From: Streptomyces cellulosae
GTDB taxonomy: Bacteria; Actinomycetota; Actinomycetes; Streptomycetales; Streptomycetaceae
Reading direction: 5' to 3'
Length of the DNA: 64,000 nucleotides
NCBI RefSeq assembly: GCF_000721105.1
Contig: NZ_JOEV01000018.1
Location: 186,001-250,000 of the forward strand
The first letter of the stretch is position 1, and every line of letters begins with the position of its first letter. Below, one piece after another: positions 14,140-21,437 of the stretch. Made by a program: the position numbers and the translations under genes. Under the pieces are notes generated by a model. It worked only from the letters and a program-made list of their open reading frames with translations, ran no database searches and was not told where the DNA came from.

Positions 14140-15366
14140 ATGAGCCCTGCAACCCCTCCCACCGAGCGCCGGGTCTCCGCCCGAGTCGGCGCGATCTCCG
14201 AGTCCGCCACTCTCGCCGTGGACGCCAAGGCCAAGGCGCTGAAGGCCGCCGGGCGGCCGGTGATCGGCTTCGGCGCCGGTGAGCCCGACTTCCCGACCCC
14301 GGACTACATCGTCGAGGCGGCCGTCGAGGCCTGCAAGAACCCGAAGTACCACCGCTACACCCCGGCGGGCGGTCTGCCCGAGCTGAAGGCCGCCATCGCC
14401 GCGAAGACGCTGCGCGACTCGAACTACGAGGTCGACGCGTCCCAGATCCTGGTGACCAACGGCGGCAAGCAGGCCATCTACGAGGCCTTCGCCGCGATCC
14501 TCGACCCGGGCGACGAGGTCATCGTCCCGGCGCCCTACTGGACGACGTACCCGGAGTCGATCCGGCTGGCCGGCGGTGTCCCGGTGGAGGTCGTCGCGGA
14601 CGAGACGACCGGCTACCGGGTCTCCGTCGAGCAGCTGGAGGCGGCCCGCACGGAGAAGACGAAGGTCGTCCTCTTCGTGTCGCCGTCGAACCCGACCGGC
14701 GCCGTCTACAGCGAGGCCGAGGCCGAGGCGATCGGCCGCTGGGCCGTCGAGCACGGCCTGTGGGTGCTGACCGACGAGATCTACGAGCACCTCGTCTACG
14801 GTGACGCGACGTTCACCTCGCTGCCCGCGATCCTGCCGGAACTGCGCGACAAGTGCATCGTCGTCAACGGCGTCGCCAAGACGTACGCGATGACGGGCTG
14901 GCGGGTCGGCTGGATCATCGGTCCGAAGGACGTGGTCAAGGCCGCGACGAACCTGCAGTCGCACGCCACCTCGAACGTCTCGAACGTGGCCCAGGTGGCC
15001 GCGCTGGCCGCCGTGTCCGGCGACCTGGACGCCGTGGCGACGATGCGCGAGGCCTTCGACCGCCGTCGCAGGACCATCGTGCGGATGCTCAACGAGATCG
15101 ACGGCGTGCTCTGCCCGGAGCCCGAGGGCGCGTTCTACGCCTATCCCTCGGTGAAGGCCCTGCTCGGCAAGGAGATCCGCGGCAAGCGCCCGCAGGACAC
15201 GGTCGAACTGGCCGCGCTGATCCTGGAGGAGGCCGAGGTCGCGGTCGTTCCGGGCGAGGCCTTCGGTACGCCGGGCTACCTGCGGCTGTCGTACGCGCTG
15301 GGTGACGAGGACCTCGTCGAGGGCGTGAGCCGGATCCAGAAGCTGCTGGCGGAGGCCAGCGCCTGA
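14140..15366 (+). CDS. aspC: Pyridoxal-phosphate aminotransferase (aspartate type)
   Basis: Class I/II fold-type I aminotransferase of 408 residues, probably aspartate aminotransferase. The PLP lysine is K247 in [16 protein letters not shown]. Other family marks are the substrate loop [11 protein letters not shown] (about 45-55), the YWTTYPE strand that stacks on the cofactor ring, [11 protein letters not shown] and the C-terminal arginine in YLRLSYA. The neighbourhood does not specify substrate, so an aromatic-amino-acid aminotransferase is possible. It is transcribed divergently from tRNA-Trp/secE and is followed by a strong terminator. Confidence 0.9.
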   Translation: MSPATPPTERRVSARVGAISESATLAVDAKAKALKAAGRPVIGFGAGEPDFPTPDYIVEAAVEACKNPKYHRYTPAGGLPELKAAIAAKTLRDSNYEVDASQILVTNGGKQAIYEAFAAILDPGDEVIVPAPYWTTYPESIRLAGGVPVEVVADETTGYRVSVEQLEAARTEKTKVVLFVSPSNPTGAVYSEAEAEAIGRWAVEHGLWVLTDEIYEHLVYGDATFTSLPAILPELRDKCIVVNGVAKTYAMTGWRVGWIIGPKDVVKAATNLQSHATSNVSNVAQVAALAAVSGDLDAVATMREAFDRRRRTIVRMLNEIDGVLCPEPEGAFYAYPSVKALLGKEIRGKRPQDTVELAALILEEAEVAVVPGEAFGTPGYLRLSYALGDEDLVEGVSRIQKLLAEASA

Positions 15367-15386
15367 CCTCCTCGTGAGTGTGGGGT

Positions 15387-15425
15387 GCGGGCCGCTTCTC
15401 CTCGGGAGAGGCGGCCCGCTTCTTC
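15387..15425 (+). terminator. Terminator after the aminotransferase gene
   Basis: A 15-bp stem with one wobble (15387-15401 with 15405-15419, arms GCGGGCCGC/GCGGCCCGC) closes a 3-nt loop and is followed by TTCTTC. It lies 20 bp past the stop codon. Confidence 0.8.
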
Positions 15426-15500
15426 GTCTCTGCGTGCGAGCAAGACCACGTTCGGGGAAAGCGCTACCGGTGGGGCCCGGACGTACGGCAGGATCCTCGA

Positions 15501-16541
15501 ATGGAGCGTGTACGTGATGTCTCTGAGCTGCCGAAAGCCCATCTGCACCTGCACTTCACCGGTTCGATGCGGCCCACCACCCTGCTGGAGCTGGCCGACA
15601 AGTACGGCGTGCGCCTGCCCGAGGCGCTCACGGACGCGCTGAACCGCGGGGAGTCGCCGAAGCTGCGGGCCACGGACGAGCGGGGCTGGTTCCGCTTCCA
15701 GCGGTTGTACGACGCGGCACGGTCGTGCCTCAGAGAGCCCGAGGACATCCAGCGTCTGGTGCGGGAGGCGGCCGAGGAGGACCTGCGGGACGGCTCGGGC
15801 TGGCTGGAGATCCAGGTGGACCCGACGTCGTACGCTCCGCGCCTGGGCGGTCTGATCCCGGCGCTCGAGGTCATCCTGGACGCGGTGGACTCGGCGATGC
15901 GGGAGACCGGGCTCGGGATACGGGTCCTGGTCGCGGCGAACCGTATGAAGCACCCGCTGGACGCGCGGACGCTGGCCCGGCTGGCGGTGCGGTACGCGGA
16001 CCGGGGTGTGGTCGGCTTCGGTCTGTCGAACGACGAGCGCCGGGGTATGGCGCGGGACTTCGACCGGGCGTTCGCGATCGCCCGGGAGGGCGGGCTGCTG
16101 TCGACCCCGCACGGCGGGGAGCTGACCGGTCCGGCGTCGGTACGGGACTGTCTCGACGACCTGCACGCGCACCGGATCGGCCACGGCGTGCGGGCGGCGG
16201 AGGACCCGCGGCTGCTGAAGCGCCTCGCGGACCGGGGCGTGACGTGCGAGGTGTGCCCGGCGTCGAACGTGGCCCTGGGCGTGTACGAGAAGCCGGAGGA
16301 CATCCCCCTGCGCACGCTCTTCGAAGCGGGCGTCCCCATGGCCCTGGGCGCCGACGACCCGCTTCTGTTCGGCTCCCGGCTGGCGGCCCAGTACGACATC
16401 GCCCGGGAGTACCACGACTTCACGGACCAGGAACTGGCGGAACTGGCACGGCAGTCGGTACGGGCCTCGGCGGCGCCGGAGGACATGAGGGCCAAGCTGT
16501 TGTCGGGGATCGACGACTGGCTCAGCGGGCCGGGCGCCTGA
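15501..16541 (+). CDS. Adenosine deaminase family protein
   Basis: Zinc amidohydrolase of the adenosine/AMP deaminase superfamily, 346 residues. Metal and catalytic positions are visible: HLHLH (H16/H18), the conserved PHGGE with a catalytic Glu, HRIGHG with the next zinc His, and GADDP with the Asp pair. The start is the ATG at 15501 (MERVRDVSELPKAHLHLHF), preceded by GGCAGG; the open frame extends 41 codons upstream but crosses the preceding terminator. Purine salvage by deamination of adenosine is likely. Streptomyces have several ADA-like paralogues, so the exact substrate is inferred. Confidence 0.85.
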   Translation: MERVRDVSELPKAHLHLHFTGSMRPTTLLELADKYGVRLPEALTDALNRGESPKLRATDERGWFRFQRLYDAARSCLREPEDIQRLVREAAEEDLRDGSGWLEIQVDPTSYAPRLGGLIPALEVILDAVDSAMRETGLGIRVLVAANRMKHPLDARTLARLAVRYADRGVVGFGLSNDERRGMARDFDRAFAIAREGGLLSTPHGGELTGPASVRDCLDDLHAHRIGHGVRAAEDPRLLKRLADRGVTCEVCPASNVALGVYEKPEDIPLRTLFEAGVPMALGADDPLLFGSRLAAQYDIAREYHDFTDQELAELARQSVRASAAPEDMRAKLLSGIDDWLSGPGA

Positions 16542-16561
16542 GAGCGGGAGACGGCGGCCAC

Positions 16562-17230
16562 TCAGCCGGGGCGTGAGGAGTCGCCCACGGGGGCGGTGAC
16601 GGGGGTCTCGGTGCCGGAGATGTCCGTGCCGGAGATTCCGCCCAGCAGCGTTCGGGCCAGCCCGCGGGCGAAGTCGTCCAACGGGGGGCGGCCGGTCTCG
16701 GTGGCGTCGTAGGCGAACGCGCGTTGCGCGCAGGCGCCGAGGAGCAGGGAGGCGGCGGCGAAGGTGTCGGCGTCGCGGTGCACGCGGCCGGCCGTCTGTT
16801 CGGCGCGCAGGTAGGCGTCGAGACCCTCGATGGGCTTGTGCGGGCCGGAGCCCATGCTGCGCATCGCCTCGTCATGCCGTCGCTTGAGCTGGGTCTCGGC
16901 GTACAGGGACGCGGCGATCGGGAAGCTCTCCTCGTAGAAGAGCGCGGCCTGGCGGGCGATCTCGGTGAGGTTCTCCTCGACCGTGTGCCGGCCCGGCTCG
17001 GCGGCCAGGCTGCGCAGCAGCGGGGCCAGCTGCGGCAGGCGTTCCGCGAGCACCCGGATGAACAGCTCTTCCTTGTTCGCGAAGTACTTGTACAGCGCCG
17101 CCTCGGAGCAGTCGGCCGCCTTGGCGATCTCCTTGGTGGTGGTCCGGGCCAGTCCGACGGTGAGCATCAGCTCGCGTGCGGCGTCGAGGATGCGGGTGCG
17201 GGCGGGCTTCCGTTCCATGAGGCTTGCCAT
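16562..17230 (-). CDS. TetR-family transcriptional repressor
   Basis: TetR regulator of about 222 residues. The N-terminal helix-turn-helix region reads ARTTTKEIAKAADCSEAALY then KYFANKEELF, an archetypal TetR DNA-binding domain. The C-terminal ligand domain is helical and ends in a Thr/Ser/Gly-rich tail. I start it at 17230 (MASLMERKP); an alternative Met is 4 codons inside. It is divergent from an NAD(P)-binding protein gene, and the 116-bp gap contains two copies of an imperfect palindrome. Repression of itself and of its neighbour is the simplest model. Confidence 0.88.
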   Translation of the reverse strand: MASLMERKPARTRILDAARELMLTVGLARTTTKEIAKAADCSEAALYKYFANKEELFIRVLAERLPQLAPLLRSLAAEPGRHTVEENLTEIARQAALFYEESFPIAASLYAETQLKRRHDEAMRSMGSGPHKPIEGLDAYLRAEQTAGRVHRDADTFAAASLLLGACAQRAFAYDATETGRPPLDDFARGLARTLLGGISGTDISGTETPVTAPVGDSSRPG

Positions 17231-17264
17231 CCGATCGGGTTGATGGGGGCTAGGGGGTTGACGG

Positions 17265-17321
17265 GTGAGTGAGTGCTTACCCACTCTAGGGGACGGAGAG
17301 GGTGAGTGAATACTTACCCAC
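17265..17321. promoter_or_regulatory. Two operator-like palindromes between TetR and its target
   Basis: Two 20-bp sites share the form GTGAGTGAnTnCTTACCCAC (17265-17284 and 17302-17321), with centres 37 bp apart. Each is an imperfect palindrome (7 of 9 half-site positions match). A TTGACG element lies immediately left of site 1. The location in the divergent TetR/NAD(P)-binding gap makes them the probable binding sites of the adjacent repressor. Confidence 0.7.
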
Positions 17322-17346
17322 CATGAGCGGTGCGGGAGGATTCGCC

Positions 17347-17991
17347 ATGAAGATCACTGTTTTCGGTGCCACGGGCGGTATCGGCGGCGAGATCGTCCGT
17401 CAGGCGCTCGCCTCCGGGCATGAGGTGACAGCCGTCGTGCGGGATCCCGCCCGGTTGGTTGTGGGCGGGAGCGAGAACGAGGGCCGACTTGAGGTGTTCC
17501 GTGCCGATTTGCGTGATCCGGAGGCCGTACGTGGTGCGGTGGCCGGACGGGAGGCGGTGTTGTCCGGGCTCGGCGCGCGCCGCCGTAAGGACGCGGGGGT
17601 GGCGGCGCGGCTGACCCGTACGGTGCTGCGTGCCATGGAGGCCGAACGCGTTCGGCGGCTGCTCGTGGTGAGCGCCGCGCCTGTCGGGCCGGCGCCGGAG
17701 GAGGACGGGGGCCTCGACCGTGCGATACGCGGGCTCGTCTCGGCGGTTCTGCGGGACGTCTACACCGACCTGCGGGAGATGGAGGCCGAGGTGTCCCGCA
17801 GCGACACGGACTGGACGCTCGTACGGCCGCCGCGGCTGCAGGACAAGCCGGTCAGCGGTCGGTATCGGTCGGTGATCGGGGGCTTCCCCGCCAAGGGGCG
17901 GTTCATCGGGCGGGCCGATGTGGCGCACGCGATGCTGGCGATGGCGGGGGACGCGAGGGCGGTGAAGGAGGGCGTGGGGCTGGCGTACTAG
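17347..17991 (+). CDS. NAD(P)-binding atypical SDR/NmrA-like protein
   Basis: Rossmann-fold protein of 214 residues with the nucleotide-binding loop GATGGIGGEIV at the extreme N-terminus. No Tyr-x-x-x-Lys catalytic pair is evident, so it belongs with the atypical NmrA/SDR_a5-type flavin- or NAD(P)-reductases rather than classical dehydrogenases. The start MKITVFG follows GGGAGGA at good spacing; an upstream in-frame start at 17302 would overlap operator site 2. It is probably the repressed target of the divergent TetR gene. The substrate is unknown. Confidence 0.82.
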   Translation: MKITVFGATGGIGGEIVRQALASGHEVTAVVRDPARLVVGGSENEGRLEVFRADLRDPEAVRGAVAGREAVLSGLGARRRKDAGVAARLTRTVLRAMEAERVRRLLVVSAAPVGPAPEEDGGLDRAIRGLVSAVLRDVYTDLREMEAEVSRSDTDWTLVRPPRLQDKPVSGRYRSVIGGFPAKGRFIGRADVAHAMLAMAGDARAVKEGVGLAY

Positions 17992-18000
17992 GGCGACTGG

Positions 18001-18150
18001 TTGCCGGTTGCCCCTTTCCGGTCGTCCTTTGCCGGTCGCCCCTTGCCTGGTCCCCGGTCCCCGGTCGCCCCTTGCCTGGTCCCCGGTCCCCGGTCCCCGG
18101 TCGCCGCTTGCCGGTCGCCTGTTCCCGGTCGCCGCTTGCCGGTCGGCGAT
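18001..18150. repeat. Degenerate tandem repeat array 3' of murB
   Basis: About 150 bp are built from variants of CCGGTCGCC(C/G)CTTGCC and the short unit TCCCCGG, repeated many times. The array separates the convergent ends of the NAD(P)-binding gene and murB. An 11-mer containing CTCAGAGGCTG is also duplicated at the murB stop (near 18149 and 18171). Such arrays arise by slippage, and no coding function is apparent. Confidence 0.75.
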
Positions 18151-18171
18151 CTCAGAGGCTGTCGGGGGGCC

Positions 18172-19227
18172 TCAGAGGCTGACGCCGACCGTGACCGGCT
18201 CGTTGACCAGGGTGATGCCGAAGGTTTCGCGGACGCCGGTGACGACCTCGCGGGCAAGGGTGAGGAGGTCTTCCGTGGTGGCCGAGCCTCGGTTGGTGAG
18301 GGCGAGGGTGTGCTTGGTGGAGATGCGGGCGGGGCCGGTGCCGTAGCCCTTGGTGAAGCCGGCCTTGTCGATGAGCCAGGCGGCGGACGTCTTGGTGTGG
18401 CCCTCCCCCGCGGGGTACGCGGGCGGCTGGACGTCTGCGCCGAATCGCTGCTCCACGCGCGCGTGGAAGGCCTCGAACTCCTCGTCGGTGAGGATCGGGT
18501 TGGTGAAGAAGGAACCGGCGGACCAGGTGTCGTGGTCCTCGGGGTCCAGGACCATGCCCTTGCCGGAGCGCAGCTTGAGGACGGTCTCGCGGGCCGCGGC
18601 CAGGGAGACGCGGTCGCCGGGTTCGACGCCGAGGGCGCGGGCGGTCTCGGCGTACTTGATCGGGGCGGAGAGGCCGTCGGCGTCTTCCAGGGCGAAGCGG
18701 ACGCGCAGGACGACGTAGCGCCGGGGGTCTTCCTTGAAGCGGCTGTGCCGGTAGGAGAAGGCGCACTCGGTGTTGGTGAGGGTGACCGTCTCGCGGGTCG
18801 TTCGGTCGTAGGCGACGACTTCGGTGATCGTCGACGAGACCTCCTGGCCGTAGGCGCCGACGTTCTGGATGGGGGTCGCGCCGGCCGAGCCGGGGATGCC
18901 GGCGAGGCACTCGACACCGGCGAGTCCTGCTTCGACGGTGCGGGCGACGGCATCCGTCCACACCTCGCCCGCGGCGAGCTCCAGGCGGGTGCCGCGGAGG
19001 GTGAATCCCTTGGTGGCGATGACCAGTGCGGTTCCTTCGAAGCCCTGGTCGCCGATGACGAGGTTGGAGCCGCCGCCGATGACGAGGAGGGGCGTTCCGG
19101 TGTCGTCGGCCTCGCGGACGGCTGCGATCACCTCGGCGTCGGTGGTCGCGGTGACCAGCCGGGTGGCGGGGCCGCCCAGGCGGAAGGTGGTCAGCGGGGC
19201 GAGGGGGGCGTCGTGGAGTACCTGCAC
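18172..19227 (-). CDS. murB: UDP-N-acetylenolpyruvoylglucosamine reductase
   Basis: FAD- and NADPH-dependent enzyme that makes UDP-N-acetylmuramate for peptidoglycan. It has 351 residues from a GTG (VQVLHDAPLAPLTTFRLGG), which matches the usual Streptomyces length; upstream codons of the same frame fall into a gene remnant and are rejected. Family features: the FAD loop IGGGSNLVIG, GSAGATPIQNVGAYGQE, the active-site Arg region YRHSRF, the catalytic Ser in SAGSFFTNP and the catalytic Glu in LVNEPVTVG. It lies in the rpmG-hadA/hadB-murB direction. No strong ribosome site is seen, so it may be nearly leaderless. Confidence 0.95.
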   Translation of the reverse strand: MQVLHDAPLAPLTTFRLGGPATRLVTATTDAEVIAAVREADDTGTPLLVIGGGSNLVIGDQGFEGTALVIATKGFTLRGTRLELAAGEVWTDAVARTVEAGLAGVECLAGIPGSAGATPIQNVGAYGQEVSSTITEVVAYDRTTRETVTLTNTECAFSYRHSRFKEDPRRYVVLRVRFALEDADGLSAPIKYAETARALGVEPGDRVSLAAARETVLKLRSGKGMVLDPEDHDTWSAGSFFTNPILTDEEFEAFHARVEQRFGADVQPPAYPAGEGHTKTSAAWLIDKAGFTKGYGTGPARISTKHTLALTNRGSATTEDLLTLAREVVTGVRETFGITLVNEPVTVGVSL

Positions 19228-19434
19228 GCGGTAAAGACTACGAGAGACGCCGAGACCGGTGGGTGGGGGTGCGCGTGGGGGCGCCTGCGGCGCGTGCAGC
19301 ACACGCCACCGCCGACGAGCGGCTGCAGGACGACGTTCGGCGGCACGTTCGGCGGCACGTCCAGTCAGAAGATCCACTGTCAGGAGCCGTGTCGCCGTCC
19401 GCCATTCCGCGCTTGGCGGCGGGCAGGGTGGCTG

Positions 19435-19690
19435 CCGGCAGGGGAGGGTCAGGGGCGTCATGATCGCCGCGCCGACGCCCTGAAGTGCGCGGGTGGCGAC
19501 GAGGGAGTCGACGCCGGGCGCCAGAGCCGCCGCGCGGGCGCGGCCCTGGCGGCCGCGGCAGCGGACGCGCCGGTGAAGAGGGTGATGCCGGTGAGGAAGA
19601 GCCGGCGTCGCCCGGAGCGGTCGCCGGGGGAGCCACGCCGAACACGCTGTCGCAGGTAAGGGGCGCCCGCATCGTCGAGCACCCCTTACC
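19435..19690 (-). pseudogene. Remnant of an MFS drug-efflux transporter (EmrB/QacA type)
   Basis: Two reading frames on the minus strand give adjacent pieces of one major-facilitator protein: GRRRLFLTGITLFTGASA, then, after a one-base shift near 19525, APGVDSLVATRALQGVG followed by AAIMTPLTLP. These are the conserved loop 2-3 and helix 4 segments of the 14-TM DHA2 family. Nothing of the remaining ~400 residues is present, so this is a decayed fragment. A short direct repeat (ACGTTCGGCGGC) lies just downstream. Confidence 0.65.
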
Positions 19691-19716
19691 CACCATCCCG
19701 GAAAACCCGCGAGCCC

Positions 19717-20145
19717 TCAGGCCAGTCGTACGACCGCCCGTGACATCCCCAGCACCTTCTGTCCGGCGCTGGTGGCCGTGAGGTCCACGCGGACCGTGTG
19801 GTCGTCGAGCTTGGCCGCGACCTTGGCGCTGACTTCGATCAGGGCACCCCGTCCGTCGTTCGGGACGACAACGGGCTTGGTGAAGCGCACGCCGTACTCG
19901 ACGACCGCGCCGGGGTCGCCGGTCCAGTCGGTGACCACGCGGATCGCCTCGGCCATGGTGAACATGCCGTGCGCGATGACGTCCGGCAGCCCGACCTCCT
20001 TGGCGAACTTCTCGTTCCAGTGGATCGGGTTGAAGTCCCCGGAGGCGCCCGCGTACCGGACGAGAGTGTCACGGGTCACGGGGAAGGACTGGGCGGGCAG
20101 TTCGGTGCCGACCTCGACCTCGTCGTAAGCGATCTTCGCCGTCAT
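19717..20145 (-). CDS. MaoC-type (R)-hydroxyacyl dehydratase, HadB-like
   Basis: Hotdog-fold dehydratase of 142 residues. The hydratase-2 signature is complete: YAGASGDFNPIHWNEKFA, containing the catalytic Asp and His. It begins MTAKIAYDEVEVG and lies 7 bp after a HadA-like gene, so the two are cotranscribed. The order rpmG-hadA-hadB upstream of tRNA-Trp-secE-nusG matches mycobacteria, where HadAB dehydrates FAS-II intermediates of mycolic acids. Streptomyces make no mycolates, so the substrate here is unknown. A heterodimer with the neighbour is inferred. Confidence 0.85.
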   Translation of the reverse strand: MTAKIAYDEVEVGTELPAQSFPVTRDTLVRYAGASGDFNPIHWNEKFAKEVGLPDVIAHGMFTMAEAIRVVTDWTGDPGAVVEYGVRFTKPVVVPNDGRGALIEVSAKVAAKLDDHTVRVDLTATSAGQKVLGMSRAVVRLA

Positions 20146-20152
20146 CGAATGC

Positions 20153-20605
20153 TCACGCCTCCTCGGCCGCGCGGGCGACCAGCTTGGTCCAGGCGGTCAC
20201 GACGTGCTCGCCGGCCTCGTCGTGGACCTCGCCGCGGATGTCCAGGATGTCGTTGCCCGCCATGGACTTGATGGCCTCGATGGTCGAGGTGACGGTGAGC
20301 CGGTCACCGGCGCGCACGGGGCGGACGTAGGAGAACTTCTGGTCGCCGTGCACCACGCGGCTGTAGTCCAGGCCGAGCTGCGGGTCCTCGACGACCTGTC
20401 CGGCGGCCCTGAAGGTGATGGAGAACACGAAGGTCGGCGGGGCGATCACATCGGAATGGCCGAGTGCCTTGGCGGCCTCCGGGTCCGTGTACGCCGGGTT
20501 GGCGTCCCCGACGGCCTCGGCGAACTCGCGGATCTTCTCCCGGCCCACCTCGTAGGGCGCGGTGGGGGGGTAGATCCGCCCCACGAAGGACTGGTCGAGC
20601 GCCAT
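20153..20605 (-). CDS. MaoC N-terminal-domain dehydratase, HadA-like
   Basis: Hotdog-fold protein of 150 residues, starting MALDQSFVGRIYPP behind the consensus ribosome site AGGAGGT (8 nt spacing). The region matching the hydratase motif reads FAEAVGDANPAYTDPEAA, with Tyr in place of the catalytic His. It therefore looks like the non-catalytic, substrate-binding partner of the HadB-like neighbour, as in mycobacterial HadA. It is 128 bp downstream of rpmG, beyond a strong terminator. Confidence 0.83.
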   Translation of the reverse strand: MALDQSFVGRIYPPTAPYEVGREKIREFAEAVGDANPAYTDPEAAKALGHSDVIAPPTFVFSITFRAAGQVVEDPQLGLDYSRVVHGDQKFSYVRPVRAGDRLTVTSTIEAIKSMAGNDILDIRGEVHDEAGEHVVTAWTKLVARAAEEA

Positions 20606-20686
20606 GGCCCGGCACCTCCTGATGTCTGCTGCATGTCTGCTGCTGGATGCTGCGGTTGACCGGCGGATAATCAGACCGGAACGACG

Positions 20687-20719
20687 CGAGGCCGCCCCCC
20701 GACTGCGGGGGCGGCCTCG
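20687..20719 (-). terminator. Terminator after rpmG
   Basis: A 13-bp perfect stem (20687-20699 with 20707-20719, CGAGGCCGCCCCC/GGGGGCGGCCTCG) with a 7-nt loop, 15 bp past the rpmG stop. Confidence 0.85.
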
Positions 20720-20733
20720 TGTACGAGCCTGTT

Positions 20734-20898
20734 CTATCGCGTTTCGCGATGCGCGGTGTGCGCATTGCAACGCGGGCAGTGCTTCTTCATCTCAAGACGG
20801 TCCGGGTTGTTACGCCGGTTCTTCTTGGTGATGTAGTTCCGCTCCTTGCACTCCACGCAGGCCAGCGTGATCTTCGGGCGGACGTCGGTGGCAGCCAC
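20734..20898 (-). CDS. rpmG: 50S ribosomal protein L33
   Basis: Small ribosomal protein of 54 residues starting from GTG ([20 protein letters not shown]), with AAGGAG upstream. It is the zinc-binding form: CVEC near residue 15 and CPRC near residue 41. Streptomyces usually carry a second, zinc-free L33 repressed by Zur elsewhere in the genome; this is the zinc-containing copy. It lies just downstream of tRNA-Met and tRNA-Thr on the same strand. Confidence 0.94.
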   Translation of the reverse strand: MAATDVRPKITLACVECKERNYITKKNRRNNPDRLEMKKHCPRCNAHTAHRETR

Positions 20899-20988
20899 GT
20901 GAGTGCTCCTTGACGAACGGATGGGACTTGGTTAACGCATAGAAGAGTAGCCGATCGAAGGACCGACCCCACAATCGGCTACTGTCAG

Positions 20989-21061
20989 TAGCGGTGACCG
21001 GACTTGAACCGGTGACACAGCGATTATGAGCCGCTTGCTCTACCGACTGAGCTACACCGCT
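20989..21061 (-). tRNA. tRNA-Met (anticodon CAT, elongator)
   Basis: 73-nt cloverleaf with acceptor AGCGGTG/CACCGCT, anticodon loop CTCATAA, T-loop GGTTCAAGTCC and discriminator A. The paired first base (A1-U72) marks an elongator rather than an initiator tRNA. Confidence 0.94.
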
Positions 21062-21107
21062 GTGATGCGATCGGGCCCCGCCTACCGGCGGGAACCTTTC
21101 ACACCAG

Positions 21108-21180
21108 AGCCCCAATACGGAATCGAACCGTAGACCTTCTCCTTACCATGGAGACGCTCTGCCGACTGAGCTATTGGGGC
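21108..21180 (-). tRNA. tRNA-Thr (anticodon GGT)
   Basis: 73-nt cloverleaf with acceptor GCCCCAA/TTGGGGC, anticodon stem TCTCC/GGAGA and loop ATGGTAA (anticodon GGT). It lies 46 bp upstream of tRNA-Met on the same strand, and the two are likely processed from one transcript that continues to rpmG. Confidence 0.94.
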
Positions 21181-21437
21181 GAGCGATGAAGACATTACAC
21201 GCTCGGCCGCCGTTCGCCCAAATCCGTTTCGCGGCACCCGCCCAGGCCTGTCCGGCGCCCCTCCCGGGAGTCCCGAAAGCCCCTCCCGCCTGGCGGACCA
21301 CACCGGTACGACTATTGCGCTCCTCCCCGTTGTGACCGCGTCGTCACCCTAGGCTCGACTCACTCTGCGTGATCTTGCGCGCCCCTAGTGCGGTCCCCGA
21401 GCTCGCGCAGTCCCGAGCCCTGAGCACCTGGAGCGCG

